39,383 bases of DNA from an uncultured Bacilli bacterium (GCA_944372275.1 CALVYO010000001.1:1-39383), one strand, 5' to 3'; counted from the stretch's first letter, positions 16,965 to 23,757 are shown. A program made the numbers and translations. The notes: generated by a model from the letters alone, not told the origin.

Positions 16965-16993
16965 AATATATCACAATAAAAATAAAATGTCTA
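16965..16993 (-). promoter_or_regulatory. Promoter of the predicted hairpin ncRNA
   Basis: On the minus strand TAGACA (16988-16993), 17 nt, TATATT (16965-16970), just downstream of the terminator of the 443-aa gene. Confidence 0.5.
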
Positions 16994-17002
16994 TATTTTA
17001 TC

Positions 17003-17035
17003 GAAAAAAATATCACACAATTTGTGTGATATTAA
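17003..17035 (-). terminator. Intrinsic terminator after major subunit B2
   Basis: A near-perfect 12-bp stem, AATATCACACAA with its complement, followed on the minus strand by a run of T. It starts 2-4 nt after the stop at 17037. Confidence 0.85.
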
Positions 17036-17036
17036 A

Positions 17037-18368
17037 TTATTCATTTGTTGTTGGAACATCTGGTCCATCATAATCTGGGAAGTCAGATTGATTATATCTT
17101 TCCTTAGTGAATCCAAAGTTAATTGTAATTTTCTGTCCTAATGATGCGAAATCATAGTTATCGATATCTTGTCCTTCAATCCAAATATATACTCTTAATT
17201 TAGTAATACTGTTTGGAGCTAAAGTCATAAATTGTGGACGATCTTTACCAGCAACATTTTTCATTGTATCAGTAAAGTATCCAGTTCTTGTTGTTGCATC
17301 ATAAGTCATATCGATTAATTTCATATCAGCTTTTCCGCCTACTCCAGCAGAAGCAGCATTATATTCTACTAATGTTTTAGTATTAGCAGCATATTTATTA
17401 TAAGCTAAACCATCATAAACATTTACGTTATCAGCAATAACAATTTCACGACTAATTGCATATGTTGGATATGCAGTAGTTGTATTTAATGTAGCACAAG
17501 ATGTACCTTCTGAATAAGAACCTGCAGCATTAACATCTGCGCCTGTTCTTTCTAAACAAGATTCTTTATACCAATTTAAAGCATTTTGAACGTGTTTAGT
17601 ATCATTTGGTTCCCAAATAGCAGCATTACGGCAAATACCTGTAACGTGTTGTGGATTATTAACATCATCTTCACTATCAGCACAAGTCATACTTGTAACT
17701 AAATCTTGAATATCTTCATCATCAGTATCTAAAGCTGCACTAACGCGTCCTAATTGTACAAATCCAACTCTTACTGAGTTTTCAATACCAGCATTACCTT
17801 CACCATCTAAGGCAACAGTAACTGCTGAATTAGTATTTAAGTAAATTGCTTCTTCGTTTAAAACATTATCTTCTGGATAATATGCTTCACCAGATAAGTT
17901 TTTAACGAATAAGTCGAATGCTATATAACCATTACCTTCTTCGTATTCGATACCACCAGCATTTTGTGTAACGTTATTGTCAACACGACTTGCTAATAAT
18001 CTATAACCACCTGTAACAGCAGTTAAACTTCCTTTTTCATATAATTTCATTCTTGAAGATGCTTCATCCATCTCACCAATTGAAGACATTGGAATTAATC
18101 CTTCATTTGTTCCATCTAACCATTGGTTAGCATGGTTTGTATAAGCTGGTGTATTTTTAGCATCTAGAGTGTAACGCCAATCAGCTCCATCCATTGATAA
18201 ATATAACCCTTCAGTAGTAGCAATATTAATATCAAATTCAGTAACATTAACAGTTTTCATACCTATAAACCAAGCATAGGTTGAAACTGATAATAAAATA
18301 GCACATAAAGCACAAATTGAAACTAGATTTTTAATTTTTTTACTTTTCTTTAATTTTCTATTTTTCAT
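17037..18368 (-). CDS. Secreted major subunit B2 with SipW-type signal peptide (443 aa)
   Basis: SipW-type signal: basic start, hydrophobic helix (about 13-30), STYAWF (29-34) followed by IGMKTVNVTEF. The mature part keeps all landmarks of its operon A partner (5080-6402): EGLYLSMDG, ANQWLDGTNEGLIPMSS, KGSLTAVTGGYRLLAS, the four-Cys cassette around IWEPNDTKHVQNALNWY, AYPTYAIS, FMTLAPNSITKLRVYIWIE and DVPTTNE at the end. The two proteins are close enough over their whole length to be recent duplicates. Good RBS (AGGAGGTAAAAG). Extracellular polymer subunit is the likely role. Confidence 0.85.
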   Translation of the reverse strand: MKNRKLKKSKKIKNLVSICALCAILLSVSTYAWFIGMKTVNVTEFDINIATTEGLYLSMDGADWRYTLDAKNTPAYTNHANQWLDGTNEGLIPMSSIGEMDEASSRMKLYEKGSLTAVTGGYRLLASRVDNNVTQNAGGIEYEEGNGYIAFDLFVKNLSGEAYYPEDNVLNEEAIYLNTNSAVTVALDGEGNAGIENSVRVGFVQLGRVSAALDTDDEDIQDLVTSMTCADSEDDVNNPQHVTGICRNAAIWEPNDTKHVQNALNWYKESCLERTGADVNAAGSYSEGTSCATLNTTTAYPTYAISREIVIADNVNVYDGLAYNKYAANTKTLVEYNAASAGVGGKADMKLIDMTYDATTRTGYFTDTMKNVAGKDRPQFMTLAPNSITKLRVYIWIEGQDIDNYDFASLGQKITINFGFTKERYNQSDFPDYDGPDVPTTNE

Positions 18369-18378
18369 CTTTTACCTC

Positions 18379-19776
18379 CTAATTAATTGTCCATATATCA
18401 TCTACTCGCGTAGCTGTTTTTTTAACTCCACCATCTTCGAATGTAAATTTCGTCATCCAATTTGGTAAAGTAAATAATTTATTGTCATTATCATAAGTAA
18501 TTTTTGAATTTGAAATGTTGGTTATTTCACCCGTATTGATATAAGATACTGTTTGGTCTCTTACGACATCATCTGGTAATTCTGGATCACCATCATAATC
18601 AATATCTTCCCCATAGAATCTTTCTTTAGTAAAGCCGAATGATACAGATATTTTTCTGCCTAAAGATGCAAAATCATAATTATCAACATCTTGTCCTTCT
18701 AAGTAAATATAAATTCTTACTTTAGTAATACTATTAGGAGCAAGTGTTATAAATTCTGGTCTATCGACACCTTCATTCATTTTATCGGTATCAGTGAAGT
18801 AATCTACTTTATATAGTTTACCTGCTTTATATGTTGTCGATATCGATTTAGTATAACCATTATATTCTTTTCCATCATACACATCGACATTATCATCATA
18901 ATCGATAACACCACTTACTGCATATGTTGGATAGTAAACACCATCTTTAATGGTATTGCAAGTTCCTTTAAAAGAATTAGGATTGGTTATATCATCACCG
19001 ATTCTTTTACGACATGAAGTAGTATACCAACTAATAGCGTTGGTAACGTGTTTAGTATCGTTTGGTTCCCATATTGTAGCATCACGATCAGCACATATTC
19101 CTGTAACATTGCTATTAGATTTACAAGTAATGCCTGTAATTACACTAATATCATCTTCAACTGCAACTACTCGGCCAATTTGGGCGAATGCTACTCTTAC
19201 AGAATTTTCGATACCTGCTTTTATTTCTCCCCCATCTTCTGCGGCTTTTACCTCGGAAGCAGGATCCAAATAAATAGCTTCCTCATTTTTTTTGTTAAGT
19301 TCTGGATAATAAGCAATTCCAGATTTATTTTTAATAAATAAGTCGAATACTACATATCCATCAACTTCTTTAGCACCGGTGTTTTCTACTCTAGCAGCCA
19401 TTACACGATAACCACCAGGTGATGCTGTAAAACTTCCTTTTTCATACATAATAAGTCTTGATGAGCCAGTATCAATCTTACCAACTGATGAAACAGGAAC
19501 TAATCCTTTGCCACCCCAACTGTTAGTGTTTCCTTTATAACTTGCAGTTTTATAATTGTCTTCATTAATCGTTACGGTCGTTTCCCAATTTTCACCATCT
19601 AACGATAGTAATAAAGTATCAATCGCTGCAATATGAACATCAAAACTAGAAACATTAACAACCTTCATACCAATGAACCAAGCATAAGTAGAAACTATTA
19701 GGATTATCGTACATAAAACAGCAGCAACAAGTAATTTTTTTACTTTTGTTTCATGTTTCTTTTTTCTTCTTTTCAT
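18379..19776 (-). CDS. Secreted major subunit B1 with SipW-type signal and extra C-terminal tail (465 aa)
   Basis: Counterpart of the 413-aa subunit of operon A. STYAWF (29-34), DVHIAAIDTLLLSLDG, KGSFTASPGGYRVMAA, the four-Cys cassette around IWEPNDTKHVTNAISWY, PTYAVSG, and ITKVRIYIYLEGQDVDNYD (IYLEG here replaces IWIEG). After the shared end near DPELPDDV it carries about 50 more residues (QTVSYINTGEITNISNS... to DDIWTIN) that neither operon A subunit has. They include an aromatic hydrophobic stretch FTLPNWMTKFTF. Ten nt separate it from the next subunit gene. Confidence 0.85.
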   Translation of the reverse strand: MKRRKKKHETKVKKLLVAAVLCTIILIVSTYAWFIGMKVVNVSSFDVHIAAIDTLLLSLDGENWETTVTINEDNYKTASYKGNTNSWGGKGLVPVSSVGKIDTGSSRLIMYEKGSFTASPGGYRVMAARVENTGAKEVDGYVVFDLFIKNKSGIAYYPELNKKNEEAIYLDPASEVKAAEDGGEIKAGIENSVRVAFAQIGRVVAVEDDISVITGITCKSNSNVTGICADRDATIWEPNDTKHVTNAISWYTTSCRKRIGDDITNPNSFKGTCNTIKDGVYYPTYAVSGVIDYDDNVDVYDGKEYNGYTKSISTTYKAGKLYKVDYFTDTDKMNEGVDRPEFITLAPNSITKVRIYIYLEGQDVDNYDFASLGRKISVSFGFTKERFYGEDIDYDGDPELPDDVVRDQTVSYINTGEITNISNSKITYDNDNKLFTLPNWMTKFTFEDGGVKKTATRVDDIWTIN

Positions 19777-19791
19777 AATCCCTTCTTTCCC

Positions 19792-20484
19792 TTATTCTGC
19801 TTCGATTGGTTTAAAATTCATACGAACTTTAAATTCTCCACCTAATATATTGTCGGTACAATCAGGATCTTCGCCTTCAATCCATAAAACGATTGTATAC
19901 TTATCCACAGCATTAGGTTCAAAAGAATCAACATCATTACTCATAATTACTTCATCAGTTAAGAAAGGAACTGTATTAGGTTCAGCATTTCCTTCACTTG
20001 ACAATTTAGCATAAGTTTGATATTCTCCGTTCTTATAAATTCTAACTCTGATGGCAGCATCAACATTTTTGATAACATCATCGATTAAAACTTCACTTGT
20101 ATAGCCAGCAACTTCATCTCCTGTATTTTCAATATAAAATGTATATATCAAATAACTATCGCCATTATGTGAACCACCTTCGTAATCTTCGATATCTTCA
20201 GGTAGCCAAATTTCCTTAATGCTATCGAATGTTTTAGGTGCTTTAGCGAGTAGTTCTGTTCGATATACTTTATATTGAAAATCATCATAGATAATTATGC
20301 CATTATTCAAATAAAGATTTTTATCGAGTGTTATGCTAAAATTACCACTATTATAAATAATACCTATTACAAAATATAAAATAAGTAAAAGTAGAAGTAA
20401 TAAGAGCACGGCAAGTTTGAATCTTTTTTTTAGTTTTTTCTCTTTTTTTAATTTATCGGTAGTTTTAGTAAATTTACTTTCCAT
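19792..20484 (-). CDS. Single-pass membrane anchor of fibre locus B (230 aa)
   Basis: Homologue of the 232-aa anchor of operon A: Lys-rich cytoplasmic tail, one membrane helix (about 24-44), then the identical NSGNFSITLDKNLY, the GGSHNG motif, and IEGEDPDCTDNILGGEFKV near the C-terminus. No SipW-type cleavage motif follows the helix, so the protein should remain in the membrane. First gene of the locus, directly downstream of a strong promoter with tandem 0A-like boxes. Confidence 0.8.
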   Translation of the reverse strand: MESKFTKTTDKLKKEKKLKKRFKLAVLLLLLLLLILYFVIGIIYNSGNFSITLDKNLYLNNGIIIYDDFQYKVYRTELLAKAPKTFDSIKEIWLPEDIEDYEGGSHNGDSYLIYTFYIENTGDEVAGYTSEVLIDDVIKNVDAAIRVRIYKNGEYQTYAKLSSEGNAEPNTVPFLTDEVIMSNDVDSFEPNAVDKYTIVLWIEGEDPDCTDNILGGEFKVRMNFKPIEAE

Positions 20485-20536
20485 CTTTTACTTACACCCC
20501 TTTTGTATACTCTGATATCCTTTACAATACAATATA

Positions 20537-20564
20537 ATTATAGCATACCACCATTTTTTGTCAA
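20537..20564 (-). promoter_or_regulatory. Sigma-A promoter of locus B
   Basis: On the minus strand TTGACA (20559-20564), 16 nt, TATAAT (20537-20542), with the extended TATGC as in operon A. Confidence 0.85.
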
Positions 20565-20571
20565 TATTAAT

Positions 20572-20588
20572 TGTCGACTATTGTCGAA
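20572..20588. promoter_or_regulatory. Tandem 0A-like boxes upstream of locus B
   Basis: TGTCGACTATTGTCGAA on the plus strand: TGTCGAC and TGTCGAA at a 10-bp period, starting 8 bp upstream of the -35, the same geometry as 8532-8548. It also lies about 50-65 bp upstream of the divergent nuclease transcription start, so it could serve both. Confidence 0.7.
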
Positions 20589-20624
20589 AAATGTGATTTT
20601 TTTGTGAAAATGTACTGTCAATTT

Positions 20625-20633
20625 TGATATAAT
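20625..20633 (+). promoter_or_regulatory. Extended -10 promoter of the nuclease gene
   Basis: TGATATAAT gives an extended -10; no good -35 is visible at 17 nt. Transcription would start around 20638-20640, so the ATG at 20638 would be leaderless. The ATG at 20650 has a GGTGAT ribosome site 5 nt upstream. Confidence 0.55.
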
Positions 20634-20649
20634 AAATATGGTGATAGTA

Positions 20650-21228
20650 ATGAAATTTATTTTTGGTTTAGTAATTAGTTTTTTATTTATTGTTAATGTT
20701 AATGCTTCAAAATTAGAGGTTACTTTAGACAAATGTGTCGATGGTGATACGGCTTGGTTTATTTTAGATGGTGAAAGAATAAAAACTAGATTTTTAGCTA
20801 TTGATACACCAGAATCAACTACTAAAAAAGAACCTTATGGTAAAGAAGCCAGTGATTATACTTGTAATATGTTAAGCAATGCTACTAAAATTGAAATAGA
20901 ATATGATCCTAATAGTGATAAATTAGATAAATATGATCGTCATTTAGTTTGGGTATTTGTCGATGATACTTTATTACAAGATTTAATAATTAAAAATGGT
21001 TTAGGTGAAGTAGCCTATTTATATGATGATTACCAATATACTTATATTTTAGAGGCAAGTGAATTGCTTGCTAAAACTAGTAAAATTGGTATTTGGAGCG
21101 AGACAAATGATTATTTATATGTTATACTAGGTATTGTTATTTTTGTTGTAATTTTAATAATCTGCATTTTTAACAAAAAAGTTAGAAAAAAAGTATTTAA
21201 AAAAATATTAAAAAAAGTTAGGAGTTAA
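20650..21228 (+). CDS. SNase-like (thermonuclease) protein, exported and membrane-anchored
   Basis: Start chosen at 20650 (GGTGAT at 5 nt); the frame is also open from 20638. A signal peptide ends around VNVNAS. The staphylococcal-nuclease fold is clear: CVDGDTAWF (catalytic Asp region), IKTRFLAIDTPES (catalytic Arg and metal Asp), PYGKEAS (catalytic Glu), and DRHLVWVFVD (second catalytic Arg). A C-terminal membrane helix (about YVILGIVIFVVILIICIF) and a Lys-rich tail follow, so the nuclease domain would be held at the outer face of the membrane. Likely role: digestion of extracellular DNA. It is divergent from fibre locus B and shares its regulatory region. Confidence 0.88.
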   Translation: MKFIFGLVISFLFIVNVNASKLEVTLDKCVDGDTAWFILDGERIKTRFLAIDTPESTTKKEPYGKEASDYTCNMLSNATKIEIEYDPNSDKLDKYDRHLVWVFVDDTLLQDLIIKNGLGEVAYLYDDYQYTYILEASELLAKTSKIGIWSETNDYLYVILGIVIFVVILIICIFNKKVRKKVFKKILKKVRS

Positions 21229-21231
21229 TTT

Positions 21232-21623
21232 ATGAAATATTATTTAGTACCGATTGAAGAAGTTAGAACATTTGATAAAAATGTCAATAATTTTTTAAAA
21301 AATATGTATCCTAAAATATATAATTATATAGATAGAATTATACTGTGGATAGTTTTGTTGCTAAGGCTTTAGAAAAAGATAATTTACCTACTCATATTTT
21401 GTTTCAGTCAAAACAAAGATTAAATTCAAAACAAATGAAAGTTGTCGAACCAATTACCGAAATAGAATTAAAATTTCCTTTATTTTATTGTTTAGCTCAC
21501 GAAGTTACAAGACAACGAGCATTATTTTATTTAAGAAATTTAAGTGAACAACAAATTGAAAGTGTTGCTATATCATTTTATAAATTTATTTATGAGAAAA
21601 AAGAAAAATGTAAAATAATCTAG
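21232..21623 (+). pseudogene. Frameshifted gene of unknown function
   Basis: An ATG at 21232 with TAGGAG upstream opens MKYYLVPIEEVRTFDK and runs into a stop (TAG at about 21370) after 46 residues. From about 21335 a second frame continues as VDSFVAKALEKDNLPTHILF and ends at 21623 (KKEKCKII). Joined, the two halves would make one soluble protein of about 130 aa. No slippery sequence is visible at the junction. A one-base indel (mutation or assembly error) is the simplest reading. A separate gene from the GTG at 21345 is possible but has no RBS. No family recognised. Confidence 0.6.
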
Positions 21624-21630
21624 TTTCCAA

Positions 21631-21660
21631 TAAAAAAGCTTTAGGTTTTCCTAAAGTTAT
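21631..21660. terminator. Bidirectional terminator
   Basis: CTTTAGG-TTTT-CCTAAAG stem with TTATTTT on the plus side and CTTTTTTATT on the minus side. It serves the frameshifted gene and, in the other direction, the 46-aa gene. Confidence 0.75.
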
Positions 21661-21797
21661 TTTAAATTATAAGATATATATTCTTCATTTATATCTTTTG
21701 TTTCTTCTAGTTTGGTACTAGGCGTACTAATAATAGTTATCCCTAACATAATAATAATAAAAGCAATAATAGTTTTATCTTTTAACATTTCTTTCAT
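21657..21797 (-). CDS. 46-aa single-pass membrane peptide, SOS mini-operon
   Basis: ATG at 21797 overlaps the TGA of the upstream HTH gene by 4 nt (ATGA), a sign of coupled translation. The peptide has a short basic start (MKEMLKDK), one hydrophobic helix (TIIAFIIIMLGITIIS, about 9-24) and an acidic tail ending EEYISYNLK. Its promoter contains a LexA-like palindrome and it diverges from lexA. The B. subtilis yneA gene, an SOS-induced membrane division inhibitor, occupies the same divergent place, but yneA has a LysM domain and this does not. A small SOS membrane effector is my inference. Confidence 0.6.
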   Translation of the reverse strand: MKEMLKDKTIIAFIIIMLGITIISTPSTKLEETKDINEEYISYNLK

Positions 21798-21976
21798 AAT
21801 TCAATCTCCATTCTTTTAATAAAATAAATTTTTTCAATCTTATTTTCAAATATTACTGGTTTGTAATCTTTATATCTTTCTTTAATTTCCTGATTTAATT
21901 TCTTAATCAGCAGATAAACTTTTCTTTTACTATAACCAGTTAATAATTGAATATCTTTAATTGTATAGTATTCCAT
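21794..21976 (-). CDS. Small HTH protein, excisionase/MerR-like fold (60 aa)
   Basis: The start is set at ATG 21976, which is preceded by AAGGAAGGG at good spacing; an upstream in-frame ATG lies inside the promoter region. MEYYTIKDIQLLTGYSKRKVYLLIKKLN is a helix-turn-helix of the excisionase or MerR N-terminal kind, followed by a short beta wing (YKPVIFENKIEKIYFIK). It is first in a two-gene unit under a LexA-like operator. It might regulate the 46-aa peptide or another locus; no target is visible. Confidence 0.68.
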   Translation of the reverse strand: MEYYTIKDIQLLTGYSKRKVYLLIKKLNQEIKERYKDYKPVIFENKIEKIYFIKRMEIEL

Positions 21977-21999
21977 AGCACCCTTCCTTTCATGATTTA

Positions 22000-22028
22000 A
22001 TTTTATCACGAACAAATATTCGTGTCAA
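22000..22028 (-). promoter_or_regulatory. Promoter with LexA-like palindrome for the SOS mini-operon
   Basis: On the minus strand TTGACA (22023-22028), 17 nt, TAAAAT (22000-22005). The spacer is filled by CACGAA-N6-TTCGTG (22007-22024), which contains CGAAC-N4-ATTCG, one change from the Gram-positive LexA box CGAAC-N4-GTTCG. An operator between -35 and -10 fits repression. Confidence 0.8.
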
Positions 22029-22047
22029 TATATTTTTTGTGAAAAAC

Positions 22048-22086
22048 GAAAATTTGTTTGACAAATGTAAATTTATATGTTAAGAT
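22048..22086 (+). promoter_or_regulatory. lexA promoter with weak LexA-like site
   Basis: TTGACA (22058-22063), 17 nt, TAAGAT (22081-22086). CGAAAATTTGTTTG (22048-22061) overlaps the -35 and resembles a degenerate LexA box, as expected for autoregulation. Confidence 0.7.
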
Positions 22087-22117
22087 GTTAATAGAAAGTT
22101 AAAAGGAGGTTTTCACT

Positions 22118-22735
22118 TTGGAGAAATTAACTAATCAACAAGAAAAAATGTTAGACATAATAAAAAAATATGTTGTTAAACACGGATATGCACCAACAGT
22201 AAGAGAATTATGTCAAGAGATGAATTTGTCTAGTACAGCAACAGTTCAAGTCCATTTAAATAACTTAGAAAAAAAAGGATATATTAAAAAAGAAGAAAGT
22301 AAAAATAGAACAATAGAAATATTAGTTGATAATGAATATGAAATTAAAAATGAATTAATCATAGAAGTACCATTACTTGGGAAAATTACTGCTGGTAATC
22401 CAATTGAAGCTATTGAAAATCCAGATGAATATTTTAGTTTACCATCATATTTAATTCCTAAAAATAAAGATGTATTTACATTATTAGTAAGTGGTGAAAG
22501 TATGATTAATGCTGGTATTTTAGATGGCGATATCGTTATAGTTGAAAGGAAAAACACCGCTAATAATGGAGAAATAGTCGTAGCAATGACTGATGAAAAT
22601 GAAGTAACTTTAAAAACATTTTATAAAGAAAAAGATCATTTTAGATTGCAACCAGAAAATGATACAATGGCACCATTTATTATGGACAATGTTACAATTT
22701 TAGGTAAAGCTATTGGCTTATATAGAAAAATATAA
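22118..22735 (+). CDS. lexA: SOS repressor LexA
   Basis: Uses a TTG start placed 7 nt after AAAGGAGG; no ATG fits. The N-terminal winged helix (APTVRELCQEMNLSSTATVQ, about 25-44) is typical of LexA. The self-cleavage site is Ala92-Gly93 in GKITAGNP. The catalytic dyad is Ser128 in SGESM and Lys166 in VTLKTF. Length 205 aa is usual. It represses the SOS regulon and is cleaved when RecA filaments form. LexA-like sites lie in its own promoter and in the divergent promoter. Confidence 0.97.
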   Translation: MEKLTNQQEKMLDIIKKYVVKHGYAPTVRELCQEMNLSSTATVQVHLNNLEKKGYIKKEESKNRTIEILVDNEYEIKNELIIEVPLLGKITAGNPIEAIENPDEYFSLPSYLIPKNKDVFTLLVSGESMINAGILDGDIVIVERKNTANNGEIVVAMTDENEVTLKTFYKEKDHFRLQPENDTMAPFIMDNVTILGKAIGLYRKI

Positions 22736-22797
22736 AATATTTTCAATTTTATTACATATAATAAATATATAATAATGCATTAGTAAAAGTCATTAAC

Positions 22798-22826
22798 TTG
22801 ACATTTATTAAAAACTATAGTATTAT
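22798..22826 (+). promoter_or_regulatory. Promoter of the predicted small RNA downstream of lexA
   Basis: TTGACA (22798-22803), exactly 17 nt, TATTAT (22821-22826). No ORF follows. Confidence 0.7.
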
Positions 22827-22831
22827 TATAT

Positions 22832-22944
22832 CACCGGAGAGGAATTCTCGTCAGGTCGATAGTTAGGATACGATTTTTTTAATTAAGCGTGCTGTTATTG
22901 TACGTCGCCCTAACTGGGAAAAAGTCACATTTGTGACTTTTTTT
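22832..22944 (+). ncRNA. Predicted orphan small RNA of about 110 nt
   Basis: Between a good promoter and an intrinsic terminator lie about 85 nt markedly richer in GC than the flanks (CACCGGAGAGG..., GTCAGGTCG, CGTCGCCC). AGTTAGG pairs with CCTAACT to enclose an internal hairpin CGTGC/GTACG; an early hairpin GAGA/TCTC is also possible. No start codon with RBS is visible. I compared it by memory with SRP RNA (GTCAGGTC is present but the GGAAGGAAGCAGC core is not), 6S RNA and tmRNA and it fits none. It may also be reached by read-through from lexA. Confidence 0.6.
22919..22944. terminator. Bidirectional terminator
   Basis: AAAAAGTCACA / TGTGACTTTTT stem, with a T run on the plus side and CTTTTTCCC on the minus side. 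It closes the small RNA and the convergent DUF3800 gene. Confidence 0.85.
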
Positions 22945-22949
22945 CTTTA

Positions 22950-23666
22950 TTATGGAAGAATTATTTTAAAATCAACGACCTTTGATAATGATAAATCATT
23001 ATCAATAACCATTCTTCTAATTGTTCCTGCTAACAAATCTGCTGCTTGAACAACATAACTTTTACCAGAATCTTGATAAGTCACTTTAACTTCTAAATCG
23101 GAAAAAACAATAGGATTTATTTTACCAGAATAGTTATAATTACATATTCCATATTTTAATTCCTCAATTAATCCATCACGTAAATTGTAATAACCGTTAC
23201 TTTTCGTACTTTGTTGATCGATATTAACAATTAAACGAATCGGTTTTGTCGCATTAATATTACCGTTTTTTATTAAATCCTTAATTATTTCTTTTATCAT
23301 TCTTCTAATTGAATAATCTAAAAACCTTCCTTTTGCTGCCTTACTTTCTTTAATGTGTTCATATACATCATCATTTTTTATTATTAACGCAACTACATAA
23401 TATTTTTTTATATAGTTCATTATTCTCCTTTTATCTGTTTTTTTTATATTAGTATTCTTAATTTCAGGACAATTATTTTGACATAAATCTTTAAAATTAC
23501 AATAACTACACTTTATGTCATTAATAATGCTTCTATATTGTGTAATAAATTTATCTTTTTCTTTTTTAGACAAGAAAACTAATCCTCCATAAACGCTTAT
23601 ATGTTCCTTTGAAGTTAGTTTTCCTGAATCATCTAAATTAATATATATTTCCTGTATTTCATTCAT
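22950..23666 (-). CDS. DUF3800 domain protein with a cysteine cluster
   Basis: INLDDSGKLTSKEHISVYGGLVF at the start and VQAADLLAGTIRRM near the end are the two diagnostic parts of DUF3800, a family with an RNase H-like fold and conserved acidic residues but no settled function, often near defence or mobile genes. Residues about 52-67 hold CSYCNFKDLCQNNC, four cysteines that could bind zinc or a cluster; most DUF3800 proteins I know lack this. LIVNIDQQSTKS is a further acidic strand. The gene has its own spacing on both sides and ends at a shared terminator. Confidence 0.8.
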   Translation of the reverse strand: MNEIQEIYINLDDSGKLTSKEHISVYGGLVFLSKKEKDKFITQYRSIINDIKCSYCNFKDLCQNNCPEIKNTNIKKTDKRRIMNYIKKYYVVALIIKNDDVYEHIKESKAAKGRFLDYSIRRMIKEIIKDLIKNGNINATKPIRLIVNIDQQSTKSNGYYNLRDGLIEELKYGICNYNYSGKINPIVFSDLEVKVTYQDSGKSYVVQAADLLAGTIRRMVIDNDLSLSKVVDFKIILP

Positions 23667-23718
23667 TTAAAATCCTTCTTTCAAATGTTTTTATTATATC
23701 ATTTATTGTCATAAATTA

Positions 23719-23757
23719 AAATCAGGAACATTCCCAATTTAGAATTATTCCTGATTT
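23719..23757 (-). terminator. Intrinsic terminator of the ftsK-type gene
   Basis: AAATCAGGAA / TTCCTGATTT stem overlapping the stop codon of the translocase, followed by TTAATTTATG on the minus strand; the T tract is short. Confidence 0.6.

Noticed and set aside
17009..17033. Palindrome AATATCACACAA as a protein operator
   Set aside because: It is directly after a stop codon and followed by a T run on the coding strand, so it is a terminator.
21345..21623. Independent gene starting at GTG 21345
   Set aside because: No ribosome site. The preceding frame with a good RBS ends just there, so a frameshifted single gene is simpler.
22832..22944. SRP RNA (ffs) or 6S RNA
   Set aside because: The conserved GGAAGGAAGCAGC core of SRP RNA is missing despite a GTCAGGTC match; the length and lack of a long closing stem with a central bubble do not fit 6S RNA.
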